Shown: positions 21,371 to 30,682 of the stretch, in pieces | Layout: every line of letters starts with the position of its first letter | Position numbering within the stretch: position 1 is the first letter of the stretch | Origin: Flavobacteriales bacterium | Lineage (GTDB): Bacteria; Bacteroidota; Bacteroidia; Flavobacteriales_E; Vicingaceae | Direction of reading: 5' to 3' | Length of the DNA: 64,000 nt | NCBI GenBank assembly: GCA_013359255.1 | Contig: JABWCF010000009.1 | Location: 1-64,000, forward strand | The notes under the pieces: generated by a model | The model's input: only the letters and a program-made list of their open reading frames with translations | The model's database searches: none | What the model was told of the DNA's origin: nothing | Made by a program: the position numbers and the translations under genes

Positions 21371-22128
21371 TTTATTTCAATAATTAAATTTGTTTTAAAT
21401 CCTTTTTGCTCCTGGTGTTGCACATAACCAAGCTGATTAGTGAGCATCATGGTATTACCGATTTTAAATCCGAGTGTGTTGTGATGGTGATGTCCGTATA
21501 TCCAATATGCTGCATTGGAGTTGAAAATAAAATCATACAATTCCACAGCGAATGCCTGATTGATTTCACTATTCTTATATTGTTCGGGATAGTTGAAGAA
21601 TGTGGGCGCATGATGGGTTACCACTACTTTCGTTTTGGAATCATTAGTGTTTAAAGCGGTTTTTAAAAAAGCATAATCGGTTTGATGCAAACTGTTAAAT
21701 TGTGCCGGAGTAATCTTTTTATTTTGAATTTTTATTACTGAAAAATCAGAAACACTTTGTTGTATGTTCCATTCGTTTTGCGGGCTGATAAAACTCCACA
21801 GGGTGCTGAAAATAAGATTTACACTTTTATAAGGAATGATTTGGTTGTTTACCAAAAAGACATTGTGGCGAATTTTTTCATACAACGGATTTTTAACATC
21901 CTTCAAATCGTAATGATAATATTCGTGATTGCCCGGAACCCAAAACACACTTTCGTAATTTGCAGAAACAAAATCAAAAAAGTCTTTATGCTTGTCCATA
22001 AGAGCAAATGGAACAACATCACCGGCAAGCAATAGAATTTCTCCCGAAGTTTGAATCGGATTTTTATCAAGGAAATTTTTGTTTTCCTTAAATTCCAAAT
22101 GTAAATCGGAGCAGTATTGAATTTTCAT
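21367..22128 (-). CDS. calcineurin-like metallophosphoesterase
   Basis: A 253-aa cytosolic phosphoesterase with the dimetal motifs DLHLEF, LAGDVVPF, VPGNHEYYH, VVTHHAPT and IYGHHHHN in family order. Substrate unknown (nucleotide, phospholipid or nucleic-acid esters are all possible). The ATG lies 1 bp after the stop of tsaC and the end overlaps dihydroorotase by 4 bp, so it is embedded in the bicarbonate-related operon. Confidence 0.88.
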   Translation of the reverse strand: MKIQYCSDLHLEFKENKNFLDKNPIQTSGEILLLAGDVVPFALMDKHKDFFDFVSANYESVFWVPGNHEYYHYDLKDVKNPLYEKIRHNVFLVNNQIIPYKSVNLIFSTLWSFISPQNEWNIQQSVSDFSVIKIQNKKITPAQFNSLHQTDYAFLKTALNTNDSKTKVVVTHHAPTFFNYPEQYKNSEINQAFAVELYDFIFNSNAAYWIYGHHHHNTLGFKIGNTMMLTNQLGYVQHQEQKGFKTNLIIEIK

Positions 22129-22129
22129 A

Positions 22130-23092
22130 TTATTTTTTATTAGCCGCTCTTTCTAATCTATCATTAATCGCTATTCCAATACCAACATTAGGAACACGTT
22201 CAGCAATTATTCTATCCAATTTTAAACTGTCGAGTTGATGCAAAGCTTTATAAAGGTTGTGGGCTGCTTCATCAAGATTTCCGCTTGCTGACAATACTTC
22301 CTGATTTTTTTCAACGATTACAGGACAAAGATTTTTAAATGCAAGAATTCCTGTACCACTACGCGATACTGTTTTTAGCAATTCATCTACATTATTGGTA
22401 AGATATAACGGTGTATGCGGAGCATAATGTGATGGAAGCATTCCTGAACTGATCGGTCTTGCAGTATGTTTATTGTTTATTTCAACTTTACCTGCTATTT
22501 TCTTTATTGCTTCGGGGCTTATTGATCCAACACGATAAATTACTGGTGTATCATTATCAAAGCCTACAATAGTTGATTCTAAACCCAAAGTACAGGGTCC
22601 ACCATCAAGTATGTAGAAGATTTTTCCGAAAAGCTGTTTTTTTACATGCTCGGCAGTGGTGGGACTTATGTATCCAAATGGATTTGCGCTTGGAGCTGCA
22701 AGCGGAAAGTCGAGCTGGCGCAAGAGCTTTATAGTTGTTGGATGACTGGGTATCCTTATAGCAACATGCGGAAGACCTGCGGTTACTATATCGGGGATTA
22801 AATGGTTTTTCGGGAGTAATAATGTGAGCGCACCGGGCCAGAAATGTTCAGCAAGTTTTTTTGCTATTGCCGGAATGTTTTTTACATATTTATTTATATG
22901 TATTGTATCGTGCAGGTGGATGATAAGCGGATTAGTGAGAGGACGTTTTTTTATTTCATAAATTTTATTTACAACGCAAGGGTTCAGTGCATTGCCAGCT
23001 AAACCATAAACGGTTTCCGTTGGAATAGCAATTACTTTATTGTTTTCGAGCAGGGCTACTGCGGTTTCAATATCTTTACCTATGTATGTCAT
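22130..23092 (-). CDS. tsaC: threonylcarbamoyl-AMP synthase (Sua5 type)
   Basis: Makes L-threonylcarbamoyl-AMP from threonine, ATP and bicarbonate for the universal tRNA modification t6A37. 320 aa, so the long Sua5 form: YrdC domain at residues 1-200 (IAIPTETVYGLAGNAL, KKRPLTNPLIIHLHD, FWPGALTLLL, VAIRIPSHP, PLAAPSANPFGYISPTTAEHV) followed by the Sua5 C-terminal domain (GMLPSHYAPHTPLYL). It is 5 bp from the DUF6671 gene and 1 bp from the phosphoesterase. Confidence 0.95.
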   Translation of the reverse strand: MTYIGKDIETAVALLENNKVIAIPTETVYGLAGNALNPCVVNKIYEIKKRPLTNPLIIHLHDTIHINKYVKNIPAIAKKLAEHFWPGALTLLLPKNHLIPDIVTAGLPHVAIRIPSHPTTIKLLRQLDFPLAAPSANPFGYISPTTAEHVKKQLFGKIFYILDGGPCTLGLESTIVGFDNDTPVIYRVGSISPEAIKKIAGKVEINNKHTARPISSGMLPSHYAPHTPLYLTNNVDELLKTVSRSGTGILAFKNLCPVIVEKNQEVLSASGNLDEAAHNLYKALHQLDSLKLDRIIAERVPNVGIGIAINDRLERAANKK

Positions 23093-23097
23093 TCCTT

Positions 23098-23958
23098 TTA
23101 AGGATTGCAGAAATCACAAAATGTTGGTTCACTGTATTTTTGATTATAAGGGTATTCAATTTCTTTTTTATGATTGCATTTTTTACACTGGTAAATATGT
23201 TTTGCTATTCCTCTTGTTGGAAAAAAACAGTTTTCACAAGGCAAACCATTTATCCACTCTGTAATTTCAAATCCGAGCCAACCACATTCCGGGCATAAAC
23301 TTTTTATTTTACTAAGAAGGTTGATAGTAGCTTTTTCAATCACTTTCATTCTTTTAGGATTATATATAGCTCGCATATCGGGTTCTAACAGTGCTTTACC
23401 GTCCAGTGATTCAGCAATACTTTTATTTACGGCTTCTTTAAGTATTTTTTCAGATGTGATTCCTTTGAATAAGATATCGCTATTGTCGCCTCCTGTATTA
23501 GGTCTTACTGCCAATCCGTGCGATGGGAAACCACATTGTTTAGCAAACTTTAGAGCTTCTTTTACAGATGATACTTCCGAGTGGCTATGATTTGTATCGG
23601 TAGAAATTTCCCATCCTGCAATTTCTATATCATTGATGGTATCTATTAACAATACCAGTTCAACATTTGCGGGGGCAAAAAAAATAGTAGGATGTGATCC
23701 AAAACTTCCTTCGCTTGCAATTGCGATTGATTCTCCTGTTTCTTCAATTGCTTTGAGTGCCTTATAACGGGCTGCTTCCAATTGAGTTCCTTTGCGGTCA
23801 ATATCACGGGTAAATGTTCCGAATGTGTCGGTGTCTATTGTGTCAAGCAGTTTTAGGTTCATTCCTGTTTGAGCAAGAACAGGAAAAATAACTTCATCCT
23901 TTTTGTGCTTTGTTATAAGCACAGCCGTTCTGTTTGCGAATAAGTCGGGATGTTTCAT
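23098..23958 (-). CDS. DUF6671-like zinc-ribbon protein
   Basis: A 286-aa conserved protein I recognise only as DUF6671-like. Residues 1-190 carry FANRTAVLITKHKKDEVIFP, DTFGTFTRD, EASRYKAL-type motif (LEAARYKALKA) and ASEGSFGSHP; the C terminus has two zinc ribbons (CPECGWLG..CENC and CKKCNH..CDFC). ATG 23958 is used rather than the TTG at 23967. It starts 5 bp after accC and ends 5 bp before tsaC. A truncated paralogue of its first 30 codons lies upstream of carB (29857-29949). Function unknown; the operon position suggests a link to bicarbonate/carbamoyl chemistry. Confidence 0.75.
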   Translation of the reverse strand: MKHPDLFANRTAVLITKHKKDEVIFPVLAQTGMNLKLLDTIDTDTFGTFTRDIDRKGTQLEAARYKALKAIEETGESIAIASEGSFGSHPTIFFAPANVELVLLIDTINDIEIAGWEISTDTNHSHSEVSSVKEALKFAKQCGFPSHGLAVRPNTGGDNSDILFKGITSEKILKEAVNKSIAESLDGKALLEPDMRAIYNPKRMKVIEKATINLLSKIKSLCPECGWLGFEITEWINGLPCENCFFPTRGIAKHIYQCKKCNHKKEIEYPYNQKYSEPTFCDFCNP

Positions 23959-23963
23959 TGCTC

Positions 23964-25258
23964 TCAAAATTTAAAATCTTCCATGAATTTCGTTGTAAAA
24001 TTACCCTGCCTGAATTGCTCGTTCTCCATAAGTTTAATATGAAACGGAATAGTTGTTTTTACGCCCTCAATTACATATTCGCTCAATGCACGGTGCATTT
24101 TTGTAATCGCTTCTTCTCTCGTTTGTGCAACAGTAATAAGTTTTGCTACCATCGAATCGTAATTGGGAGGCCATGTCCGCCAGGAGTATGAAGATTAGTG
24201 ATCTTTCCTGGGGATGGTCGAAAGTTTTGGTATGGATCTTCCGCATTTATTCGGCACTCAATAGCGTGAAGTTTTGGAATATAGTTTTTGCCTGAAATAG
24301 GAATGCCGGCAGCAATTTTTATCTGTTCTTTTATCAGGTCATAATCAATCACTTCCTCGGTTACAGTGTGTTCTACCTGAATACGGGTATTCATTTCCAT
24401 AAAATAAAAGTTGCGGTATTTATCAACTAAAAATTCAATGGTTCCGACACCTTCATACTTGATGCTTGTACAAGCTTTAACTGCGGCTTCTCCCATATTT
24501 TTACGCAGTTCTTTTGTCATAAATGGCGAAGGTGATTCTTCCACCAATTTTTGATGCCTGCGTTGAATAGAGCAATCTCTTTCTGATAAATGACAAGCGG
24601 TTCCGAATTGATCTCCTGCCACTTGAATTTCAATATGTCTTGGCTCTTCAATGTATTTTTCCATGTACATACCATCGTTACCAAAGGATGCTTGTGCTTC
24701 CATTTTGGCTGATTCCCATGCATTTTGCAATTCACTTTCATTCCAAACAATTCGCATTCCTTTTCCGCCCCCGCCTGCGGTAGCTTTCAATATCACCGGA
24801 TAACCTGTTTCTATTGCAATTTTTTTCGCTTCATCCATATTCTGTAATAATCCATCAGAACCGGGGATTACGGGCACTCCGGATTTTTTCATGGTGTCTT
24901 TTGCCGTTATTTTATCGCCCATTTTTCTGATATGCTCCGGTGTTGGACCAATAAATTTTACGCCATGTTGCAAACATATTTCAGCAAATTTTTCATTTTC
25001 AGATAGGAATCCGTATCCCGGATGTACCGCATCGGCATTTGTAATTTCTACGGCAGACATTATTCTTGGAATATTCAGGTAGGATTCTTTGCTTGGCGGT
25101 GGACCAATACACACTGCTTCATCGGCAAATCTTACATGTAAACTTTCTTTATCGGCAGTAGAATAAACCGCAACTGTTTTAATGCCCATTTCCTTACAGG
25201 TGCGTATTACTCTTAAAGCAATCTCGCCACGGTTGGCTATTAATATTTTTTTAAACAT
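23964..25258 (-). pseudogene. accC: biotin carboxylase, frameshifted by internal deletion
   Basis: Biotin carboxylase of acetyl-CoA carboxylase (ATP + HCO3- + biotin-BCCP). From the ATG at 25258 the frame is intact through [33 protein letters not shown], the ATP-grasp domain ([14 protein letters not shown]) and [27 protein letters not shown], then runs to a stop after LPITIRW (24146). A second frame resumes at [16 protein letters not shown] and continues with the normal C-terminal end [18 protein letters not shown] to 23964. About 13 family residues between GGHG and PPNYD are missing; a 40-bp deletion would explain both the loss and the shift. The rest is well preserved, so the lesion is recent or an assembly error. 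Confidence 0.9.
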
Positions 25259-25269
25259 ATTTTTTATTT

Positions 25270-25764
25270 TTACGATGGGTCAATTAAAAACAATGGGCTA
25301 TCGTATTCAACAGGGTTTGTGTCATCCATAAGAATTTTTACAATTTTTCCTGATACTTCTGATTCTATTTCGTTGAATAGTTTCATGGCTTCAATAATGC
25401 AGAGGGTTTGTCCTGTTTTAACTGTATCTCCTATATTTACGAAGGGAGGCTTTCCCGGACCTGATGTTCGGTAAAATGTACCAATCATCGGTGCTTTGAT
25501 TGTAATGTAGTTTGCTTCATTTGAATTTCCCGAAGGTTTCTTTTCTGCTTCAACGGTTTCTTGCTGAGTTGAAGTTTCAGCAGTTTGAATAACCTGAACG
25601 GTTTGTTGGGGCATAGTAATTGCAGGTGCTTCCACAACCCGAACTTCTTGCGATGCGGATGGATTTTTAATTGATATTCTGAAATCCTTTAACTCCAATT
25701 CTATCTCACTAACGCCTGATTTGGCAACAAAGCGGATAAGATTTTGTATTTCATTTATTTTCAT
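25270..25764 (-). CDS. accB: biotin carboxyl carrier protein
   Basis: Carrier of the carboxybiotin group in acetyl-CoA carboxylase. 164 aa: N-terminal [20 protein letters not shown], Pro/Thr/Gln-rich linker, and the biotinyl domain [22 protein letters not shown] with the biotinylation site [15 protein letters not shown] 25764 lies 2 bp after the bioA stop; an in-frame TTG at 25770 is rejected. accC follows after 11 bp. accA and accD are not in the window. Confidence 0.95.
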   Translation of the reverse strand: MKINEIQNLIRFVAKSGVSEIELELKDFRISIKNPSASQEVRVVEAPAITMPQQTVQVIQTAETSTQQETVEAEKKPSGNSNEANYITIKAPMIGTFYRTSGPGKPPFVNIGDTVKTGQTLCIIEAMKLFNEIESEVSGKIVKILMDDTNPVEYDSPLFLIDPS

Positions 25765-25766
25765 AT

Positions 25767-27020
25767 TCAATCATTTTTGTTAAACCATTTTTTTATGATA
25801 CCAAGAATTTTTCGCAATTCGTTTTCCTGAATAATATAAGGTGGCATCAGATAGACAACATTTCCGATTGGTCTGAGCCAAACGCCATTTTCGTAAGCTA
25901 AAGTTTGAAACCCCTCTAAATGTTTTTTGTCATATACTTCAATTGCTCCCATTGCACCAAGTATTCTCTTTTCTTTTATAAATGTTGATTGTATGGACGA
26001 GAATTCTTCCTGGATTATCAATTCAATATTTTTGATCTTCATCAGGTAATTTTCACGCTCAAATACTTCAATGCTCCTCAAAGCAACTGCACAGGCAAGC
26101 GGGTTACCCATAAATGTTGGGCCATGCATAAATGCCTTGTTATATTCTATATCCAGGAAACTGCTAAACACTTTTGAATTAGCTATTGTAGCAGCATGGC
26201 CAATGTAACCGGCAGTTAGGGCTTTACCTAAAATCATTATATCAGGAATTACACCAGCATATTCTGAAGCAAACAATTTTCCGGTACGTCCGAAACCCGT
26301 GGCTACTTCATCGAAGATTAAAAGGACTTCATACTTATCGCACAACTCCCGTGCAGCTTTCAAGTATAAAGGAGAATATATTTTAAAACCTCCAGCACAT
26401 TGAACAATTGGTTCAAGAATGAAAGAGGCAATACATTGATGGTGTTTTTTTAATAGTTCTTCCAGCAAGTCAACATCTGTAGCAATAGTTTTTGCATCAG
26501 CAAAAAAGCCACCTCTTGGTGTGTGTAAAAAATATCCTTTATTTAATATTCTGGAAAAAGCCGTAGTGAAATCAGAATCATCGCTAACTTCCATCGCTTT
26601 AAACGTATCGCCATGATAGCCATTATTTAATGAAAGGATTTTATCTTTCCCCACAATATTCTTGTTTGACCAATATTGAAACGCCATTTTCAAAGCAACT
26701 TCAACAGCTACGGAACCACTGTCTGAAAAGAATACATGGTTTAATCCTTTGGGGGTAATTTTCACTAATTTATCAGCCAGTTGAATTGCCGGACGATGGG
26801 ATAGGCCTCCCAGCATCACGTGGGAAATATTATTGGCTTGTTCAATTAATACCTGGTTAAGTTCGGGATGATTATACCCATGAATTACCGACCACCATGA
26901 TGAAATACCGTCTATAAGTTCATGTTCGTTTTCCAAATACAGAATAGCACCATTCCCCTTTTTTACAATCGGGACGGAAGCAACGTCTTTCATTTGCGTA
27001 TATGGGTACCAAAGGGTCAT
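25767..27020 (-). CDS. bioA: adenosylmethionine-8-amino-7-oxononanoate aminotransferase
   Basis: PLP enzyme that makes 7,8-diaminopelargonate, the substrate of BioD, using SAM as amino donor. 417 aa, class III aminotransferase: WYPYTQM at the N terminus, DGISSWWSVIHGYNHPEL typical of BioA, FSDSGSVAVEVALKMA, NNGYHGDT, FDEVATGFGRTGKLFA and the PLP-lysine in GKALTAGYIGHAA (aldimine Lys of the L-x-K-A-L-T motif). It overlaps carB by 4 bp and is followed by accB at 2 bp, so biotin synthesis and biotin use are coupled in one transcript. Confidence 0.95.
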   Translation of the reverse strand: MTLWYPYTQMKDVASVPIVKKGNGAILYLENEHELIDGISSWWSVIHGYNHPELNQVLIEQANNISHVMLGGLSHRPAIQLADKLVKITPKGLNHVFFSDSGSVAVEVALKMAFQYWSNKNIVGKDKILSLNNGYHGDTFKAMEVSDDSDFTTAFSRILNKGYFLHTPRGGFFADAKTIATDVDLLEELLKKHHQCIASFILEPIVQCAGGFKIYSPLYLKAARELCDKYEVLLIFDEVATGFGRTGKLFASEYAGVIPDIMILGKALTAGYIGHAATIANSKVFSSFLDIEYNKAFMHGPTFMGNPLACAVALRSIEVFERENYLMKIKNIELIIQEEFSSIQSTFIKEKRILGAMGAIEVYDKKHLEGFQTLAYENGVWLRPIGNVVYLMPPYIIQENELRKILGIIKKWFNKND

Positions 27021-29833
27021 TTGCTTAGATAGAGATTTCGTTCCGATCGTATATTTAGAAAAAATTCATCCTGAAGTGAATCAATAAAATAAATTGCTTC
27101 TCCTGTTGATTTCATTTCAGGCCCTAATTCTTTATTTATTTCAGGAAATTTATTGTGAGAGAATACAGGGATTTTTATGGCGTAACCTTTCTTACGGGGT
27201 GAAAATTTAAAATCTTTTAATTTGTTATGCCCCAACATAATTTTGGTTGCGTAGTTTACATAAGGCTCATCATACGCCTTGGCAATAAAAGGAACAGTGC
27301 GTGATGCACGGGGATTAGCTTCTATTACATACACCTTCTCATTCTTAATAGCAAACTGAATGTTGTTAAGCCCAACTGTATTAAGAGCAAGTGCTATTGT
27401 ACGTGTGTGCTGTTCAATTTGCTGTATTACATTGTCACTCAAATCAAAAGGAGGAAGTACTGCGTGCGAATCGCCTGAATGAATGCCGGCAGGTTCTATA
27501 TGCTCCATTATCCCAATGATATGCACATCTTCTCCATCGCATATAGCATCTGATTCAGCCTCAATCGCATTTTCAAGAAAATGGTCTATCAAAACCTTAT
27601 TGCCGGGATAATCCTTAACCACATTTACTACATGTTGCTCTAATTCTTCTTCGTTGATAACAATTTTCATGCTTTGTCCACCTAAAACATAGGATGGGCG
27701 TACCAAAAGCGGAAAGCCAAGTCTCTTAGATATTTCAACTGCTTGTTCGGCATTTTCGGCAACATCAAAATCAGGGTATGGAATATTCAGTGTTTTTAAT
27801 AAAGAAGAAAATCGTCCACGATCTTCAGCAACGTCTAATGCTTCATAGGTGGTGCCAATAATCTTTATACCATAGCGGTGAAGCTTTTCTGCCAGTTTAA
27901 GGGCAGTTTGTCCACCCAACTGAACAATCACTCCTTCGGGTTTTTCATTTTGAATAATGTCGTAAATGTGCTCCCAAAATACAGGTTCAAAATATAGCCG
28001 GTCGGCAGTAGTGAAATCGGTTGAAACGGTTTCAGGATTGCAGTTAATCATTATTGTTTCGTAGCCACATTCCTTTGCAGCAAGCACTCCGTGAACACAG
28101 GAGTAATCAAATTCTATTCCTTGCCCGATACGGTTAGGTCCTGAACCAAGCACTACTATTTTTTTCTTGTTAGAAGGTATTGCTTCGTTTTCATCTTCAA
28201 AAGTGGAATAGAAATAGGGTGTTTGGGCTTCAAATTCTGCTGCACAGGTATCAACCATTTTGTATACACGCTTTATTCCAAATCCTATTCTTTTTTTATA
28301 CACTTCGCTTTCAAGACACCTTAGTAAATGAGCTATCTGCCTGTCGGCATATCCTTTCTGTTTGGCCTCATATAATAAATTATGGGGGATATTTTCAATG
28401 GTAAAAGTTTCTATTTCCCTTTCAAGTATAACCAGTTCTTCTATTTGATTTAAAAACCAATTGTCAATAAGAGTTAATTTATGAATGGTGCTACCTGGAA
28501 TACCCATTTTAAAAGCATCGTAAATATGAAAAAGCCGATTCCAGCTTGGGTGCTCTAAACTGTATAGTATTTCTTGTTGATTAGTGAGTTCTTTGCCATC
28601 TGCTCCTAATCCATTGCGCTTAATTTCTAAACTCTGACACGCCTTTTGAAGGGCCTCCTGAAAACATCGGCCAATACCCATAACCTCTCCAACCGATTTC
28701 ATTTGGAAGCCAAGTCTCCTGTTTGCTCCTTTGAATTTATCAAAGTTCCACCTGGGGATTTTTACAATCACATAATCCAATGTGGGTTCAAATAGCGCAG
28801 AGGTTGTTTGGGTAATTGGATTTTTTAACTCATCTAAATGATAACCAATTGCAAGTTTTGCTGCTATTTTGGCTATTGGATAACCTGTTGCTTTACTGGC
28901 AAGTGCAGATGACCTGGAAACTCTTGGGTTTATCTCAATGGCAATAATTTCTTCTTTTTCATCGGGACTAACAGAAAATTGCACATTGCATCCTCCTGCA
29001 AAATTTCCAATAGAACGAATCATTAGAATAGCCAAAGTTCGCATCTTTTGAAAGGTACTATCCGACAAAGTCATTGCCGGTGCCACTGTGATAGAATCTC
29101 CGGTATGAATACCCATAGGATCAAAATTTTCAATTGAGCAGATGATTGTTACATTATCATTACTGTCACGCAAAAGCTCCAGTTCATATTCTTTCCAACC
29201 TACAACAGCTTTGTCTATTAAAACTTCATGAATAGGTGATGCGTGCAGTCCTCTTGTTAAGCAAGCGTCAAAATCTTCCTTTTTATATACAACAGCACCG
29301 CCTGTTCCTCCAAGTGTAAATGATGGTCGTATAACCAGCGGGAATCCATATTCCTGAGCAATTTCCTTTCCGGTAAGAAACGACCGGGCAATTTTTGAAG
29401 GAGCCATCCCAACACCAATTTCTTCCATTTTTTGGCGGAACAATTCACGATCTTCAGTAACTTTTATAGCGTCAACATCAACTCCTATCATTCGCACACC
29501 GTATTTCTCCCATATTCCGGTTTCCTGACATTTGAGGGCAAGATTAAGTGCGGTTTGTCCGCCCATTGATGGCAATACAGCATCAATTTTTCTTTCTTCA
29601 AGTATTTTTATAATTGATTCTGTTGTTAATGGCCACAGATAAACATGATCCGCTGTAATTTTATCTGTCATGATAGTGGCCGGATTGGAATTGATAAGAG
29701 ACACTTCAATGCCTTCTTCTCTCAATGACCTAGAGGCCTGCGAGCCGGAATAATCAAATTCACATGCTTGACCAATAATAATTGGTCCGCTGCCAATGAT
29801 GAGAACTGATTTTATAGAATGATCTTTCGGCAT
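27017..29833 (-). CDS. carB: carbamoyl-phosphate synthase large chain, short form
   Basis: Makes carbamoyl phosphate from bicarbonate, ammonia (from CarA glutaminase) and 2 ATP. 938 aa with both ATP-grasp halves: IIGSGPIIIGQACEFDYSG and, in the second half, VLGSGPNRIGQGIEFDYSC; paired FPLVIRPSFTLGG and FPLLVRPSYVLGG; EINPRVSRSSALASKATG and EANPRASRTVPFIAKA. The chain ends shortly after PEMKSTGEAIYF with EFFLNIRSERNLYLSK, so the C-terminal allosteric (MGS) domain of about 120 residues is absent. I recall short CarBs in other Bacteroidota. No carA in the window. It overlaps bioA by 4 bp. Confidence 0.95.
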   Translation of the reverse strand: MPKDHSIKSVLIIGSGPIIIGQACEFDYSGSQASRSLREEGIEVSLINSNPATIMTDKITADHVYLWPLTTESIIKILEERKIDAVLPSMGGQTALNLALKCQETGIWEKYGVRMIGVDVDAIKVTEDRELFRQKMEEIGVGMAPSKIARSFLTGKEIAQEYGFPLVIRPSFTLGGTGGAVVYKKEDFDACLTRGLHASPIHEVLIDKAVVGWKEYELELLRDSNDNVTIICSIENFDPMGIHTGDSITVAPAMTLSDSTFQKMRTLAILMIRSIGNFAGGCNVQFSVSPDEKEEIIAIEINPRVSRSSALASKATGYPIAKIAAKLAIGYHLDELKNPITQTTSALFEPTLDYVIVKIPRWNFDKFKGANRRLGFQMKSVGEVMGIGRCFQEALQKACQSLEIKRNGLGADGKELTNQQEILYSLEHPSWNRLFHIYDAFKMGIPGSTIHKLTLIDNWFLNQIEELVILEREIETFTIENIPHNLLYEAKQKGYADRQIAHLLRCLESEVYKKRIGFGIKRVYKMVDTCAAEFEAQTPYFYSTFEDENEAIPSNKKKIVVLGSGPNRIGQGIEFDYSCVHGVLAAKECGYETIMINCNPETVSTDFTTADRLYFEPVFWEHIYDIIQNEKPEGVIVQLGGQTALKLAEKLHRYGIKIIGTTYEALDVAEDRGRFSSLLKTLNIPYPDFDVAENAEQAVEISKRLGFPLLVRPSYVLGGQSMKIVINEEELEQHVVNVVKDYPGNKVLIDHFLENAIEAESDAICDGEDVHIIGIMEHIEPAGIHSGDSHAVLPPFDLSDNVIQQIEQHTRTIALALNTVGLNNIQFAIKNEKVYVIEANPRASRTVPFIAKAYDEPYVNYATKIMLGHNKLKDFKFSPRKKGYAIKIPVFSHNKFPEINKELGPEMKSTGEAIYFIDSLQDEFFLNIRSERNLYLSK

Positions 29834-29856
29834 AGTGTTTTCAAAGTTTAATCGTT

Positions 29857-29949
29857 TTAAGTGTGAGCAAGAACAGGAAAAACGACATCTTCCTTCTGTC
29901 CTTTGTTATCGGACACCGTTCTGCTTTTGAATATGTCGAAATGTTCCAT
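29857..29949 (-). pseudogene. 30-codon remnant of the DUF6671 gene
   Basis: A frame of 30 codons (ATG at 29949, TAA at 29857) reads M-E-H-F-D-I-F-K-S-R-T then QKEDVVFPVLAHT, clearly parallel to MKHPDLFANRT..KKDEVIFPVLAQT at the start of the DUF6671 protein at 23958; nucleotide matches extend over most of the 93 bp (for example TTTTTCCTGTTCTTGCTCA). The remaining 250 or so codons are absent. It lies 23 bp before carB. A real tiny protein is possible, but a truncated duplicate is the simpler reading. Confidence 0.75.
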
Positions 29950-29956
29950 TTTTTGT

Positions 29957-30070
29957 TTAAAACAGATTTAACTTTGTCATAAAAAGATACAAGAGAATGA
30001 TGAGATTGATTATAGATATTATCAAAGCGGTCATTGCTGTTGTTGAATGTTTTTTATGTCCATAGTTCAT
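29957..30070 (-). CDS. 37-aa single-helix membrane miniprotein
   Basis: ATG at 30070 to TAA at 29957 encodes 37 residues: a polar, His/Lys/Thr-rich start (MNYGHKKHSTTAMT) then one strongly hydrophobic helix (ALIISIINLIILLYLF) and a short basic tail. It lies 81 bp after purE and 7 bp before the DUF6671 remnant, inside the operon. The length and composition look like a transmembrane miniprotein, but it may be chance. The rest of the purE-carB spacer (30071-30151 and 29834-29856) shows nothing. Confidence 0.4.
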   Translation of the reverse strand: MNYGHKKHSTTAMTALIISIINLIILLYLFMTKLNLF

Positions 30071-30151
30071 TTTATTCGGTTTTTTATCAATTCATTTGTT
30101 TTAAAATCGTCTGTCATTTCATGAATTTGTTGCACTTCCTTTCCCTGAAAC

Positions 30152-30682
30152 CTATTTCCCATTAGAGTTCAAATATTCAGCATATCCTACTTTTTCAAGC
30201 AGGGTATATTTTTTTGTGACCTCGACAGCAAGCGATTGTTTATATTCTAGTAACTTCTTAAACAACTGCTCGTCAGCAGTAGCAAGAATTTGAACCGCAA
30301 GAATTCCAGCATTTTTTGCACCATTTACTGCAACGGTTGCCACGGGAACTCCTGCCGGCATTTGTACAATTGATAACAATGAATCCCATCCATCAATGGA
30401 GTTGGAGGACTTAATGGGAACGCCTATTACCGGTAAAGGAGTTGTGGATGCTACCATTCCCGGCAGATGAGCTGCACCACCTGCTCCGGCAATAATCGCA
30501 CGAACACCTCTCTGATGGGCTTGTTCGGCAAATTGAAACATTCGTTCCGGAGTGCGGTGAGCAGATACAATAGTTATTTCAAATGGAATATCAAACTGCT
30601 CACATATCTCAGCAGCTTGTTTCATTATTGGCAAGTCAGAATCGGAGCCCATTATAATACTTACGATTGATTTTGTTTTCAT
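30152..30682 (-). CDS. purE: N5-carboxyaminoimidazole ribonucleotide mutase
   Basis: Moves the carboxyl group made by PurK from N5-CAIR to CAIR in purine synthesis. 176 aa, class I Pur[57 protein letters not shown] and the [19 protein letters not shown] loop. It overlaps purK by 4 bp (ATGA), so the two are translationally coupled. No other purine genes are in the window. Confidence 0.97.
   Translation of the reverse strand: MKTKSIVSIIMGSDSDLPIMKQAAEICEQFDIPFEITIVSAHRTPERMFQFAEQAHQRGVRAIIAGAGGAAHLPGMVASTTPLPVIGVPIKSSNSIDGWDSLLSIVQMPAGVPVATVAVNGAKNAGILAVQILATADEQLFKKLLEYKQSLAVEVTKKYTLLEKVGYAEYLNSNGK

Noticed and set aside
23964-24152. 62-aa minus-strand frame as an independent small gene
   Set aside because: Its sequence is the ordinary C-terminal end of biotin carboxylase, displaced by the accC frameshift.
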